Source: Parachlamydiales bacterium
GTDB lineage: Bacteria; Chlamydiota; Chlamydiia; Chlamydiales; Rhabdochlamydiaceae
DNA: 64,000 nucleotides
Reading direction: 5' to 3'
Assembly (NCBI GenBank): GCA_023265455.1
Contig: JAHFTQ010000004.1
Coordinates: 62,001-126,000, forward strand
Of this stretch, positions 25,479-35,005 are shown one piece after another (position 1 is the first letter of the stretch; each line of letters begins with the position of its first letter). A program made the position numbers and the translations under genes. The notes beneath the pieces were generated by a model. That model was given only the letters and a program-made list of their open reading frames with translations, searched no databases and was not told the origin of the DNA.

Positions 25479-25507
25479 TTGCTTTTTCGGGGAAGGATTG
25501 TTATAAT
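25479..25507 (+). promoter_or_regulatory. predicted promoter of trxA
   Basis: TTGCTT (25479-25484), 17 bases, then perfect TATAAT (25502-25507); CGGAGA lies before the trxA ATG at 25526. This is one of the best sigma66-like matches in the window. Confidence 0.65.
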
Positions 25508-25525
25508 GGTCCAACGGAGATTACG

Positions 25526-25849
25526 ATGAGCGAAACTATAAAAAAAATTACTGAAGATACATTTGATGAGGCTGTTAAACAAGGCGTTACCTTGGTCGAT
25601 TTCTATGCCGATTGGTGTGGACCCTGCCGCATGATTGCTCCCCATTTGGAGTCGCTCTCCAAGGAGCTCCAAGGGCAAGCGTCGATTGTAAAGTTGGATG
25701 TTGATCATGCTCAACGGATTGCGTCGACATATCAAGTCACTTCAATTCCGACTTTGATTCTTTTTCGGGAGGGTCAAGAAATGGGGCGTTTGGTAGGTGT
25801 TCGCGATGCCAAAACCCTTAAAGAATTTATTCTCTCTGCTAAGAAGTAG
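25526..25849 (+). CDS. trxA: thioredoxin
   Basis: A 107-residue thioredoxin, the general cytoplasmic disulfide reductant. The active site WCGPC is at residues 30-34 in a normal ADWCGPCRM context, followed by the cis-proline segment TSIPTLILF. Length and fold are standard. Its own promoter precedes it. The last 11 bases overlap the end of the convergent flavin reductase gene. Position near mip-aspS-hisS follows the chlamydial order (CT539-CT543), with three insertions. Confidence 0.96.
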   Translation: MSETIKKITEDTFDEAVKQGVTLVDFYADWCGPCRMIAPHLESLSKELQGQASIVKLDVDHAQRIASTYQVTSIPTLILFREGQEMGRLVGVRDAKTLKEFILSAKK

Positions 25850-26450
25850 TTTGTAGAAGCTGCTGGATTTCTTTCTTGAGATCTTCTTTGAGCTGAGGGT
25901 TGATAAGATGACCTTTGGTGTCGAAGGCCTGGTAGGCTGTAGGGACGGAGATTTGAAGAGGGATGACGTCTCCTCCACAGTCTGCGATGATGGCTCGAAG
26001 ATGGGGCAGGGCTTTTGCTCCCCCTTTCTTTCCTGGAGAGGCGCTCATAATAGCGATTTTTTTTCCTTGATAGGGGACTTTGGAGAACTTTCCGTCTTCG
26101 GTGCGAGAGGTCCAATCTAAGACATTTTTCAAGAGAGCTGGAATAGAGCCGTTGTATTCTGGTGAAGAGATAATCATGGCATTGCTTTCAATCATTAAGT
26201 TCCGAATCCGGCGAGCGTTAATGGGCATGCCTTCTTTCGTTTCCAAGTCAGCGTCATAGATAGGTATCGGATAGTCTTTAAGGTCGATAACGGTCACAGT
26301 TGCGCCTAGAGTTCGCGCGATTTCAGCGGCTTCTTGCACGAGTGTTTTGTTATAGGAGTCTTGACGAGCGCTCCCCGCAAACGCCAACACTTTCACTTCC
26401 GCGGAAAGAGGCATGAAAAAGACTAGACAGGCGAGTAGTTTTTTGATCAT
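25839..26450 (-). CDS. NADPH-dependent FMN reductase-like flavodoxin-fold protein, possibly exported
   Basis: The product (203 residues from the ATG at 26450) has the NADPH-dependent FMN reductase fold: flavin phosphate loop FAGSARQDSYNKTLV (about 24-38), then SSPEYNGSIPALLKNVLDW, the family hallmark. Relatives reduce flavin, quinones or chromate. Unusually, a hydrophobic leader (MIKKLLACLVFFMPLSAE) precedes the first strand, like a signal peptide, although family members are normally cytoplasmic. No clear ribosome binding site; a GTG nine bases further up is an alternative. Follows the symporter fusion gene on the same strand after 24 bp and may be its operon partner. Confidence 0.8.
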   Translation of the reverse strand: MIKKLLACLVFFMPLSAEVKVLAFAGSARQDSYNKTLVQEAAEIARTLGATVTVIDLKDYPIPIYDADLETKEGMPINARRIRNLMIESNAMIISSPEYNGSIPALLKNVLDWTSRTEDGKFSKVPYQGKKIAIMSASPGKKGGAKALPHLRAIIADCGGDVIPLQISVPTAYQAFDTKGHLINPQLKEDLKKEIQQLLQTTS

Positions 26451-26474
26451 AGGGATCACTATTAGAGCAGATTG

Positions 26475-28637
26475 TCAATTGTCTGTCCAGCCGAGGACAT
26501 CGCGGATGATAGACCAGCGGCGTGGAAGGGGAGTGGCAGTTTCTGTTCGACCCAGGACCCAAAGGTCGTATTCTTTCTGGGTAAACTTTTCATTTTTCTT
26601 TAAGGCAAGCCATTGGTTGAGGTAGCAGAGCATGCGGTCTGAGCCGACAGCGACTGCATAACCTAAGATGTCTTGGGGAAGAGGTGTCGTGGGAACGACG
26701 ACTGCAAAATGGGGATCGTTCATGACCCAGGAGATGGCTTGGGGCTCTCCTCGGAGTAGGACATCATTGGGATAATCTTGAGCATATTGCTCGTAAGTCT
26801 CGATCCGGACAAGGCGGTCAGCAGGGACGAGAGAGCGAGCTAAGGTTTCATAAGAGGACCCTTTGCGGACGACGATTTTGGTGGAGTGTGATTTGAGAAT
26901 GGAGTCCAAAGAGGGATAAAGACGGCTGAATTTTTTTTGCATGACAAAGACAATGCGGGATTCAAAATATGACTTGGAAAAGCACATGGTCTTCAATCGG
27001 TTTTCAGTGATGGAAATGCCCGACATAGCGATATCGTACAGGCCGGTATTAAGCTCTTTTCCGAGCTGGGAAAGCTGAAGAGGGATGAGCTCTAAATCAC
27101 ATTGAAGATCGGAGGCTAAGGCGTAGGCAAAGGAGATGTCATAGCCGATGATTTGGCCGTCATTGCCTTGAAAACTGAAGGGAACCATTTCTGCATTATA
27201 GCCGATGCGCAAGACTTTGGTGCGGGTCACGCGCTCAAAGGTATCACCGGTTCGGGATAGGGGGAGAGGATCTTGAGGGGTGTAGATTTTCACATTCACG
27301 GGTGTCATGATCTGAAGGTCACAGATGCTTTTTGCTGAGTTGGAAATGGGGGGTAGTTGGATCCAAGATTTGAAGGCAAATGCAAATAAAGCGACAGGAA
27401 CAAGTGTAAACACTGTTTTTCTTAAGAGAGCCTTCCATTCCCACTGGAGGAGTTTATGGCAAGCAAATGCTGTGAGAAGAGAGAGGCTTGAGATTTCCAT
27501 GACAGAGATCATCGATTGAAAACCCGCGGTGAAGGGCAGTGTGACTAGATAAGTGTCAATGGCAGTCAGTGGTAGGCTCAGAGAATCGAGAAGAAAATTA
27601 AGTGAGTTGATCCACGATCCGATCCCCACGGCTCCAAGACTTGTGAGAAAGGTCGTTAAAAACAACTGAATTTGGGAAGGAATGGGGAGAGGGACATTGT
27701 AGAATAGCGAAACAAAAAAGACGAAGACGGTAATAAAAAGAGAGCCGAGTGGAAGGTTGAAGATGATCGACACAATCCCTTGGATCTGGTCTTGGAAAAG
27801 GGGGTCTTTCCTGTAGAGGCGTTCCGACTCTTGCTTGATGAGCTCAATGATAAAGGGGAGGGTAACAATCACGACGTTGGTGGTGAAAGCCAGCAACAAG
27901 ATGGGGGCGAGGTTTTTGAGCCATTTAGAGGGGGAAAGAGAGGTTAGCATACCGACAATGCGAGGAAAAATCCAAAAAACAAGCAGGCAGACGGCAAGGA
28001 TGTAGAGCATCAAATAGGTGCTAATCTGTTTGACTGTGGCGCCTTGAAGCGTGCCGACGCGGTCTGCGATGATCAAAAAAGTTCCCAGGGGGGTGATGCG
28101 ACTGATCCATCCTGTGATGCGTGTCAACGCTTCAACAAGAGCATCTAAAAATGAGAGGATGACTTGTTTTTCTCTGAGATGCATGAGAGCAATCCCCACG
28201 AGAAGCCCAAACATCACAACGGCAGGGACGATATTATTTGACAAAGCATAGAAGATATTATCGGGAATGAGAAGCTCTGCGAAGTTAATCGTGCTAGGGG
28301 CCAAAGCGCTATAGGGAGCGTGAGTGCCTCCTTGTGACTTAGGAAACAGATAGACTGTCAGATAGATTATGGCGATATTGAGGACCCAAGTGCCGCCAAT
28401 GAAAAGAAGTCCCTTTTGCAAGATTTGCTTGGCCATCCCTGAGGCCAGCCTTCCGATACCATGGATGACAGCACAAATCAGATAAGGAATCGTCGTGATC
28501 TTCAAGATCATGATATAGGCGGTTTCCCAAGGGGCAAATGCTTTGCAGAGATCGCCTAGGAAAAGTCCAGTGGCCACTCCCAAAAGAGTCGCGATAATCA
28601 TTTGTACGGTGAGAGAAGTGCGAAAGAGAGCCAGCAT
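26475..28637 (-). CDS. fused dicarboxylate/amino acid:cation symporter and periplasmic solute-binding protein
   Basis: A single 720-residue chain. Residues 1-420 form a sodium/dicarboxylate symporter (SDF/GltP family), with the helices expected and a middle block (LILLAFTTNVVIVTLPFIIELIKQE...) in the place of the family's TTSS-x-T and HP loops. After a linker, residues 465-705 form a family 3 amino-acid binding domain: VLRIGYNAEMVPFSFQGNDGQIIGYDISFAYALA, YDIAMSGISITENRLKTMCFS, IVVRKGSSYETLA. ABC-type binding domains normally feed ABC transporters, so a tether to a secondary transporter is unusual. Probable uptake of a dicarboxylic or polar amino acid from the host. The joined frame has no break. 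Confidence 0.85.
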   Translation of the reverse strand: MLALFRTSLTVQMIIATLLGVATGLFLGDLCKAFAPWETAYIMILKITTIPYLICAVIHGIGRLASGMAKQILQKGLLFIGGTWVLNIAIIYLTVYLFPKSQGGTHAPYSALAPSTINFAELLIPDNIFYALSNNIVPAVVMFGLLVGIALMHLREKQVILSFLDALVEALTRITGWISRITPLGTFLIIADRVGTLQGATVKQISTYLMLYILAVCLLVFWIFPRIVGMLTSLSPSKWLKNLAPILLLAFTTNVVIVTLPFIIELIKQESERLYRKDPLFQDQIQGIVSIIFNLPLGSLFITVFVFFVSLFYNVPLPIPSQIQLFLTTFLTSLGAVGIGSWINSLNFLLDSLSLPLTAIDTYLVTLPFTAGFQSMISVMEISSLSLLTAFACHKLLQWEWKALLRKTVFTLVPVALFAFAFKSWIQLPPISNSAKSICDLQIMTPVNVKIYTPQDPLPLSRTGDTFERVTRTKVLRIGYNAEMVPFSFQGNDGQIIGYDISFAYALASDLQCDLELIPLQLSQLGKELNTGLYDIAMSGISITENRLKTMCFSKSYFESRIVFVMQKKFSRLYPSLDSILKSHSTKIVVRKGSSYETLARSLVPADRLVRIETYEQYAQDYPNDVLLRGEPQAISWVMNDPHFAVVVPTTPLPQDILGYAVAVGSDRMLCYLNQWLALKKNEKFTQKEYDLWVLGRTETATPLPRRWSIIRDVLGWTDN

Positions 28638-28686
28638 ATATAGATTTCAATAACGGGAAATAGGCACGAAGTCAACTAGTACTCTG

Positions 28687-29445
28687 TTATCGAAGAGCTT
28701 TCTGATCTTCGAAGGGGTGAGCGATTTCAGGGTTCCCTTTAGCAGGAGGAGAAGTCGTTAAAGAATCCATGGGTTTTTCCGCAGGGGCATTGGCTTTAAT
28801 GACTTCAATTTCCAAGGTGAGTAAACTGTTGGGAGGAATATTGTGATCATGCATTCCAAAGCCGAGTTCGGGATGGACAAAAACGGTTCTTTTCTCTCCC
28901 TCTTTCATATCGAGGAGTGTTTTTTCTAAACCCGGGATCAGATCATATTCTTCGAAGCTGATTCTCTCTTCTTCTGTTGCAGAACCAAAAGCTGTTCCAT
29001 CGAGAAACTTTCCTAAATAATGGATGAGAGGAGTGCTGTGTTTGTCAATCGAGGGACCTTTGCCTTCTTTTTCAACGCGGTATTGGAGTCGGCCTTTTTC
29101 TAGGATTTTTATGCCGGGAGCATCTTTATTCTTAGCTAAAAATTCTTCCGATTTTTTGAGGTTTTCAGCGGCCGTTTCTTTGAAAGCGGTTTCATGAATC
29201 GAAGTGACGGCTTCGACAAATTCCATTTCTGTCATTGGGGCGGTTTTGCCAGCTTGGCTATCTTCGAGTCCTTGCTTGACTTTGGCAATGTCAAAATTGA
29301 TGCCCATGGAGTGAAGATTTTTGCCAATTAAATGACCAAACGCTTCTGAAATCTTGCTGACGTCAGGAGTCTTTTCAGATGCAGGAGCCTCTTCAGCAAA
29401 AGCCAAGGAGGTGAAGCATAAAAGGGGAAGCAAAAATTTAACCAT
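28687..29445 (-). CDS. mip: Mip-like FKBP-type peptidyl-prolyl isomerase, exported
   Basis: Isomerises proline peptide bonds in the periplasm or at the surface; Mip of Chlamydia and Legionella aids infection. The ATG at 29445 gives a signal peptide (MVKFLLPLLCFTSLAFA) and has AAGAGG upstream; the frame upstream to 29469 lacks support. An N-terminal helical dimerisation region (SEAFGHLIGKNLHSMGINFD...) is followed by an FKBP domain (about 120-215: VRYRVEKEGKG-type start, VHYLGKFLDGTAFGS-like strand, PGLEKTLLDMKEGEKRTVFVHPELGFG, PPNSLLTLEIEVI). About 252 residues with a Pro-rich tail. Precedes aspS in reverse of transcription: order hisS-aspS-mip, as in Chlamydia. Confidence 0.93.
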   Translation of the reverse strand: MVKFLLPLLCFTSLAFAEEAPASEKTPDVSKISEAFGHLIGKNLHSMGINFDIAKVKQGLEDSQAGKTAPMTEMEFVEAVTSIHETAFKETAAENLKKSEEFLAKNKDAPGIKILEKGRLQYRVEKEGKGPSIDKHSTPLIHYLGKFLDGTAFGSATEEERISFEEYDLIPGLEKTLLDMKEGEKRTVFVHPELGFGMHDHNIPPNSLLTLEIEVIKANAPAEKPMDSLTTSPPAKGNPEIAHPFEDQKALR

Positions 29446-29486
29446 AACGGTAACCTCTTGAGTCTCCAAGATAGTGCTTCATTTGA

Positions 29487-31274
29487 TTAAAACCAAGGGA
29501 TTTCTATGGGGGTCGCCTTGATTTCTAACTCGGACAGTTGTTTGGAAGTTGCAGGTGAGGGGGTTTGCATCATTAAATCGCTTCCTTTCTGTGTCTTAGG
29601 AAATGCAATCACATCGCGAATATTATCGGTGTTTGTGAGCAGCATCACGAGTCTGTCAAGACCGAGTGCAAGCCCTAAGTGAGGGGGTGTTCCATACTTG
29701 AGCGCCTCGACGAAGAATCCAAATTTCTCTTCGATTTGCTCTGGCGTGAGCTGAAGGATTTTGAAGATTTTTTCTTGAAGATCTCCGTTGTGAATCCGTT
29801 GAGATCCTCCTCCGATTTCATAGCCGTTGAGAACCAGGTCGTAAGCTAAGGCACGGACTTTTAAAGGATCGGTGTCTAAGAGATGAAGATCATCGGGGTG
29901 GGGAGATGTGAAAGGGTGGTGTTCACTTTCAATGCATCCCTCTTCTGCATTCCAACGGAGCAGAGGAAAATCAACGACCCATAAAAAGTTGAGTTGGCCT
30001 TGTGGGATGAGATTTTTTTCTTTGGCGATATGGCGGCGCAAGTGATCGAGTCCTTGATTGACGCGGTCTTCAGATCCTGCTCCTATTAAAAGAGCGTCTC
30101 CTGGTTCCATGTCAGTGCGTGAAATAATCTCTTGCATCTGTTCGGGAGTGAAAAACTTGGCAACACTCGAGGAGATCCCTTCATCTTGCCGCTTAATCCA
30201 AGCAAGTCCTCCAAGGCCGAATTGCTTGACGAACTCTGTGTAATTGTCGAGTTCTCGGCGAGAAAGTGTAGCTCCCCCTTTGATGAGAAGGGATTTGACT
30301 GAGCCGCCAACGGCCAAAGGATCAAGGAAGATTTTCGATGTTGATTTTTGTGCAATATCATCGAGGCGGATGAGCGACATCCCAAAGCGGAGATCTGGGC
30401 GGTCGGTGCCGTAATATTCCAAGCAATCTCTGTGGGTCATGTAAGGGAAAGGAGCCTGCACGTCCGTTCCACGGCATTCTTTAAAGAGCAGCACCATGAG
30501 CTCTTCCATCATGCGATGGAGATCCTCAGGAATGCCAAAACTCATTTCAAGGTCGATTTGCATGAACTCAGGCTGCCTGTCGGCTCGGAGATTTTCATCG
30601 CGAAAGCAAGGAGCGATCTGAAAATACCGATCCATGCAAGCAACCATGAGCAGCTGTTTAAAAATCTGTGGGGATTGAGGAAGGCCGTAGAAATTGCCAG
30701 GATAAATCCGTGAGGGAACGAGATAGTCGCGAGCTCCCGTCTCTGGAACTGACTTGACTAAGATTGGAGTGGTAATTTCTAAAAAGCCTTTCTCATGCAG
30801 GTAATTGCGCGTGTGATGCATTGTCAGATGCCTTAAGGTGAGATGGCTGGCAATCTCTCCGCGCCGGATGTCTAAGTACCGGTATTTCAGGCGGAGTTCT
30901 TCGTTGACATCTGTTTCTTTGTCGCAAATCGAAAAGGGAGGGGTTTTGGAAGACGATAAAATCTCGAGTTCATCAGCTTCGATTTCAATTTCTCCAGTGG
31001 CTAATTGAGGGTTGGCAGCATCTCGTGGGCTTACGACCCCTCGCACTGAGATCACCCACTCTGCTCGGAGTTTTGAGGCAATCGCATGGAGATCAAGGTT
31101 TTTTGTGGGATCAAAAATGAGCTGTGTCAGACCGAACCTGTCGCGTAGATCAATGAAGATGAGTTTTCCTAAGTCTCTTCTGCGGTGGACCCATCCTGAT
31201 AAGGTGACGCGGGTTCCAACATGAGAGAGATTTAAGGCCCCGCAGGTGTGAGTTCGGCGATAATCAAATTTCAT
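29487..31274 (-). CDS. aspS: aspartyl-tRNA synthetase
   Basis: Charges tRNA-Asp. The 595-residue protein has an OB-fold anticodon domain (residues 1-105, [24 protein letters not shown]), the class II catalytic core with [14 protein letters not shown] and [23 protein letters not shown] (motif 2), the bacterial GAD insertion, and motif 3 [13 protein letters not shown] near the end. Length fits bacterial-type AspRS. It starts four bases inside the end of hisS, so translation is coupled. No GatCAB-related evidence in the window to say whether it also charges tRNA-Asn. Confidence 0.97.
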   Translation of the reverse strand: MKFDYRRTHTCGALNLSHVGTRVTLSGWVHRRRDLGKLIFIDLRDRFGLTQLIFDPTKNLDLHAIASKLRAEWVISVRGVVSPRDAANPQLATGEIEIEADELEILSSSKTPPFSICDKETDVNEELRLKYRYLDIRRGEIASHLTLRHLTMHHTRNYLHEKGFLEITTPILVKSVPETGARDYLVPSRIYPGNFYGLPQSPQIFKQLLMVACMDRYFQIAPCFRDENLRADRQPEFMQIDLEMSFGIPEDLHRMMEELMVLLFKECRGTDVQAPFPYMTHRDCLEYYGTDRPDLRFGMSLIRLDDIAQKSTSKIFLDPLAVGGSVKSLLIKGGATLSRRELDNYTEFVKQFGLGGLAWIKRQDEGISSSVAKFFTPEQMQEIISRTDMEPGDALLIGAGSEDRVNQGLDHLRRHIAKEKNLIPQGQLNFLWVVDFPLLRWNAEEGCIESEHHPFTSPHPDDLHLLDTDPLKVRALAYDLVLNGYEIGGGSQRIHNGDLQEKIFKILQLTPEQIEEKFGFFVEALKYGTPPHLGLALGLDRLVMLLTNTDNIRDVIAFPKTQKGSDLMMQTPSPATSKQLSELEIKATPIEIPWF

Positions 31275-32557
31275 TGTTTTCCTTTCAAAAAGCTTTCTAA
31301 ATCAGGGAGAGATAGGGGGGTCGCTGTGCGAGTCGACATTTCTTTGATTTCGATCTCCTTCGATTCGAGTTCACGGTCTCCCAGTACGACCGTATAACGG
31401 GCATTTTCAGCATTCGCAAGCTGAAGACCGTGTTGAATTTTTTTGCCGGTCAGATCCATTTCAACGGAAAGGCCTTGATGACGAAGACGGCAAAGTAAAT
31501 CAAAACAGGCCTCCGAAGCTTTCTCCCCCATGGGGATTAAAAAGAGTAAAGGTCCTGGAGGTGGAGGAAATGGAGCCCCTTGAGCCGTCATAGTTTGAAG
31601 CAGCCGTTCGATACCAGCCCCGTAACCGAAGGAAGGAAGCGCTGGTCCTCCTAAGTCTTCAATTAATCCGTCGTAGCGTCCTCCTCCTCCTAAAGTATTG
31701 TGAGCCCCCAAGGCTGAGGATGAGATCTCAAACACTGTCTTATTGTAATAATCCAACCCGCGGACTAGCTGGGGTGTCACAACGAATGGAATTTTTTGCT
31801 CCGTTAAGAGCTTTTTGACATGTTCAAAATGGTCTTTGGCTTCGACAGATAGGAAGTCTAAAATCGAAGGGGCTTTTTGCAGCAAAGCTTGATCTCCGGC
31901 ATCTTTAGAATCTAAAATGCGCAAGATGTTTTTGGTGAAACGGATCTGGCTTTCAGCGGAGAGCTCTGCGAAGTGAGGCTGCAGGTAATTTTTGAGGGCG
32001 TCCTGATACGGCTTTCTTGTCGCTTCATCTCCTACAGAGTTGAGCATGACTTGAAGGCCTTGCAGACCTAGCCTTCTATAGAGTTCGCATAGCATATCGA
32101 TCACTTCGACATCTTGTTCGGGTTTTCCGATCCCGATGGCTTCAACCCCAAACTGATGGTGTTGCCGGTATCTTCCCGATTGAGGCCGTTCATAACGGAA
32201 CATCGGGCCGATATAGAAGTATTTATGGAGGCCAGGGATTTGGTCGAGGTGTTTTTCGACAAAGGCTCGCATGACAGAGGCTGTTCCTTCAGGACGCAGC
32301 GTCATCGAACGCTCTCCCTTATCGAGAAAAGTGTACATCTCTTTCGTCACGATATCGGAGCTTTCACCCACTCCGCGGATGAAGAGCTCTGTTCTTTCAA
32401 AAAGAGGCGTGCGGATTTCTTTGAACCCGTAATCAAAAGCGCAAGTGCGCATGACGCTCTCAACGAACTGCCAGCGGTCGGAGGAGCGCCAGGCATCTTC
32501 TGCTTTCGGCTCTTTTGGTAAAATATCAAAGACGCCCTTAGGGATAGTATAGTCCAT
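31271..32557 (-). CDS. hisS: histidyl-tRNA synthetase
   Basis: Charges tRNA-His. The 428-residue class II enzyme has motif 1 around [11 protein letters not shown], motif 2 [19 protein letters not shown] and [18 protein letters not shown], the His-specific [14 protein letters not shown] and [10 protein letters not shown], and a C-terminal anticodon-binding domain. First gene of hisS-aspS-mip. The bases before its ATG are pyrimidine-rich on the coding strand (CTCCCTCCCT), so no ribosome binding site is visible, which is odd for an operon head. Confidence 0.97.
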   Translation of the reverse strand: MDYTIPKGVFDILPKEPKAEDAWRSSDRWQFVESVMRTCAFDYGFKEIRTPLFERTELFIRGVGESSDIVTKEMYTFLDKGERSMTLRPEGTASVMRAFVEKHLDQIPGLHKYFYIGPMFRYERPQSGRYRQHHQFGVEAIGIGKPEQDVEVIDMLCELYRRLGLQGLQVMLNSVGDEATRKPYQDALKNYLQPHFAELSAESQIRFTKNILRILDSKDAGDQALLQKAPSILDFLSVEAKDHFEHVKKLLTEQKIPFVVTPQLVRGLDYYNKTVFEISSSALGAHNTLGGGGRYDGLIEDLGGPALPSFGYGAGIERLLQTMTAQGAPFPPPPGPLLFLIPMGEKASEACFDLLCRLRHQGLSVEMDLTGKKIQHGLQLANAENARYTVVLGDRELESKEIEIKEMSTRTATPLSLPDLESFLKGKQ

Positions 32558-32697
32558 AGGGAGGGAGATTCTAAGGGGTTGTAGACCAACTTTACAAGGG
32601 AAAAATTTCTTTGCCCCTCGGTGGCATAAAAATAGCCTGAATTCTGTCAGATATTATAAGCCATTAATAGTTAATATGTTGTAACCTTATATTTTAT

Positions 32698-32726
32698 TTA
32701 AGAATAATTATTATTTGTGTTATAAT
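32698..32726 (+). promoter_or_regulatory. predicted promoter of the F-box gene at 32761
   Basis: TTAAGA (32698-32703), 17 bases, then perfect TATAAT (32721-32726) in a strongly AT-rich gap; AGGA lies ten bases before the ATG. Confidence 0.5.
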
Positions 32727-32760
32727 TATTGAGTTATTTATAAAATAGGATATTAAACTC

Positions 32761-33546
32761 ATGTCATTGGTAAGTGGTTTTGGAGCTATTAGTCATAATT
32801 CTGAGCAAGAGTGGGTGGTCGATAATAAGATGTGGATCCCCTCCGAAATCTTTGAGCAGATTTTGTCTTATTTAAGCGATATGGATCGGCAGTCAACTCT
32901 GACCGTCAGTCGCTGCTGGAGTATCATGACGATCCATTCTGCTCAGTTACAAATTAAGCTTTATGTAAAAACCGTTGCAGAGTTTTTTAATGAAAAGCTG
33001 AACCCATCCTACGTCAAACAAAGAGAAAAAATTATTAGTCTTGGTGAAATTTATCACTCTGTCAATCTAATGAATGTTAATTCGGAGGTTTCAAAATTAG
33101 AGCACCAGACCGCAAAAGTATTGAAAGATGTAAAAGATAATGATGTGAATGAAATGAGTTTTGGTGAAAATAAATTTGTTAATATATTTAATTCAATATG
33201 GATTTTTAAGAAAATAGATAAAGTCAATAGCTTAACTGATGAAGAGGCAAAATCTAGCGGGCTTTATACGATTGCTGTAAACTTGCAAGACGAGCAACGC
33301 AAGACCGAGTGGGCCTTAGAAGTCTCCCACAGCATACCTCAAGAAGATATGAAAACTTTGGCTCTTGGTCATATCATCGAAAAAATGCGTATAGAAGGCA
33401 AGTTAGATGAGGCCCTGAAGGTCGCAGAAACCATCCCTTGTGTAACTTTGAAATCAGCAGCGCGCGAAAATATTCTCAAAGATTATCCTTCAGATGAAGA
33501 ATGGACCTCTGCCTCTGATGAAGAATGGTTCTCTCATGAAGATTAA
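32761..33546 (+). CDS. F-box protein with helical repeats, candidate host-directed effector
   Basis: The 261-residue protein has a clear F-box at about residues 24-65 (WIPSEIFEQILSYLSDMDRQSTLTVSRCW), a domain that in eukaryotes docks to Skp1. After a helical middle come short helical repeats at about 177-243: WALEVSHSIPQEDMKTLALGHIIEKM and AETIPCVTLKSAARENIL share the pattern A-x-x-V/E-x-x-I-P...A. The end is very acidic (DEEWTSASDEEWFSHED). Eukaryotic-like F-box proteins are a hallmark of amoeba symbionts and are thought to redirect host ubiquitination. It is inserted between hisS and uhpC, which are neighbours in Chlamydia. No signal peptide. Confidence 0.75.
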   Translation: MSLVSGFGAISHNSEQEWVVDNKMWIPSEIFEQILSYLSDMDRQSTLTVSRCWSIMTIHSAQLQIKLYVKTVAEFFNEKLNPSYVKQREKIISLGEIYHSVNLMNVNSEVSKLEHQTAKVLKDVKDNDVNEMSFGENKFVNIFNSIWIFKKIDKVNSLTDEEAKSSGLYTIAVNLQDEQRKTEWALEVSHSIPQEDMKTLALGHIIEKMRIEGKLDEALKVAETIPCVTLKSAARENILKDYPSDEEWTSASDEEWFSHED

Positions 33547-33576
33547 ATTTTAACTTGATAGGTTTTTCCGAAAAGT

Positions 33577-33605
33577 TTGACTTTTAGGGTAAACTGGGGT
33601 ACCAT
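33577..33605 (+). promoter_or_regulatory. predicted promoter of uhpC
   Basis: TTGACT (33577-33582), 17 bases, then TACCAT (33600-33605). It would start RNA near 33612, which argues against the TTG codon at 33612 as start and for the GTG at 33636. Confidence 0.45.
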
Positions 33606-33635
33606 ATCCTTTTGAAAAAAAGGTTTGGTAGAAGA

Positions 33636-35003
33636 GTGAAATTGCTGAAATTTTTTAAATCCGCAGCGGCCGTTCCCGAAATTCAAGATCCTAAAGTGGT
33701 CGACTCGTCCTATAAATATTGGCGCTGGCGCATCTTTATCGGGATGTATGTAGGCTACGTCTTTTATTACTTCTCCCGTAAGAGCTATACCTGCATTATG
33801 CCCCTTCTCATCCAGGAATTAGGGATGACCAAGAGCGATCTGGGGATCTTGGCAAGCCTTTTTGCCATCGCCTACGGGGGTAGTAAATTTTTGAGCGGTG
33901 TCCTTTCCGACCGGGCGAACCCTCGCGTCTTCATGTCCATTGGTCTTATTCTCACAGGCGTACTTAATATTTTATTTGGCATGACCTCTTCACTCATGTG
34001 GCTGGCGGTCTTTTGGGGTCTCAACGGTCTGTTTCAAGGGTGGGGATGGCCGCCTTGCGCGAAACTCTTGACCAACTGGTACTCTCAGAAGGAACGGGGG
34101 ACCTGGTGGGGTCTTTGGAACTCTTCCCATAACGTGGGGGGGGCCGTTATTCCTCTTGTGGTGGGGGTATCTGCTCAGATGATGGGATGGCGCTTTGGGA
34201 TGTATGTTCCTGGGGTGCTTTGTATTGGTGTGGGTCTCTTTGTATTATTTACTTTACGCGATACTCCGGCGTCACTGGGCCTTCCTCCCGTAGAAAAATT
34301 TAAAAATGATTACCCTCCTAATAAACAGCTCCGAGAAGAAGAGATCTCGCTCAAAGATCTTCTTTTCAAATATATCTTAAATAACCGCTATATGTGGCTG
34401 CTTGGAATTGCCTACTTTTTCGTTTACCTGATTCGAGGAGCTTTCAACGACTGGTCACCCCTATTTTTGATTGAGACAAGAGGCTACCAATTGGTTGCTG
34501 CCAATGCGGCGATTCTCTGGTTTGAGATGGGAGGATTAGTGGGAAGTTTGGTGGCTGGTTGGGCCTCCGATAAGATTTTTAAAGGAAGGCGCGGACCGAT
34601 TAACACGCTCTTTGCCCTGGCTGTCATCGGAGCCATTGTCGCTCTATGGAAAATCCCTGCAGGAATGCTCTATCTCGATTATTTCTTGATCTTCACTATC
34701 GGGTTCTTGATTTTTGGTCCTCAGATGCTGATTGGGGTCGCAGCCGCTGAGCTATCCCATAAAAAAGCAGCTGGTGCTGCCACAGGATTTATTGGGTTCA
34801 TCGCCTACCTGGGGATTGCAACGTCTGGCTATCCGTTGACCAAAATCATGGAAGTGGCCGGTTGGAACGGTTTTTTCATCACTTTAGGGATTTGCGGTGT
34901 CGTGAGTGTACTGCTTTTAATGCCGATGTGGAGCATCAAATCGAATCCCAAGTTCATTCCCGAAGAGGAAAAACCTGCTGAGCCTGTAATTGAAGCGAGC
35001 TAA
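33636..35003 (+). CDS. uhpC: UhpC-like hexose-phosphate/phosphate antiporter
   Basis: Imports glucose-6-phosphate from the host in exchange for phosphate; in Chlamydia it is the main sugar uptake route. About 455 residues with 12 membrane helices of the organophosphate:phosphate antiporter family: YVFYYFSRKSYTCIMPLLIQELG (helix 1 with the conserved Arg/Lys), FAIAYGGSKFLSGVLSDRANPRVFM, GLNGLFQGWGWPPCAKLLTNWYSQKERGTWWGLWN and the later FGPQMLIGVAAAELSHKKAAGAATGF, all family hallmarks. The start is uncertain: TTG 33612 lies at the predicted RNA start, so GTG 33636 is preferred. Adjacent to dnaE as in Chlamydia (CT544-CT545). Confidence 0.93.
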   Translation: MKLLKFFKSAAAVPEIQDPKVVDSSYKYWRWRIFIGMYVGYVFYYFSRKSYTCIMPLLIQELGMTKSDLGILASLFAIAYGGSKFLSGVLSDRANPRVFMSIGLILTGVLNILFGMTSSLMWLAVFWGLNGLFQGWGWPPCAKLLTNWYSQKERGTWWGLWNSSHNVGGAVIPLVVGVSAQMMGWRFGMYVPGVLCIGVGLFVLFTLRDTPASLGLPPVEKFKNDYPPNKQLREEEISLKDLLFKYILNNRYMWLLGIAYFFVYLIRGAFNDWSPLFLIETRGYQLVAANAAILWFEMGGLVGSLVAGWASDKIFKGRRGPINTLFALAVIGAIVALWKIPAGMLYLDYFLIFTIGFLIFGPQMLIGVAAAELSHKKAAGAATGFIGFIAYLGIATSGYPLTKIMEVAGWNGFFITLGICGVVSVLLLMPMWSIKSNPKFIPEEEKPAEPVIEAS

Positions 35004-35005
35004 AG

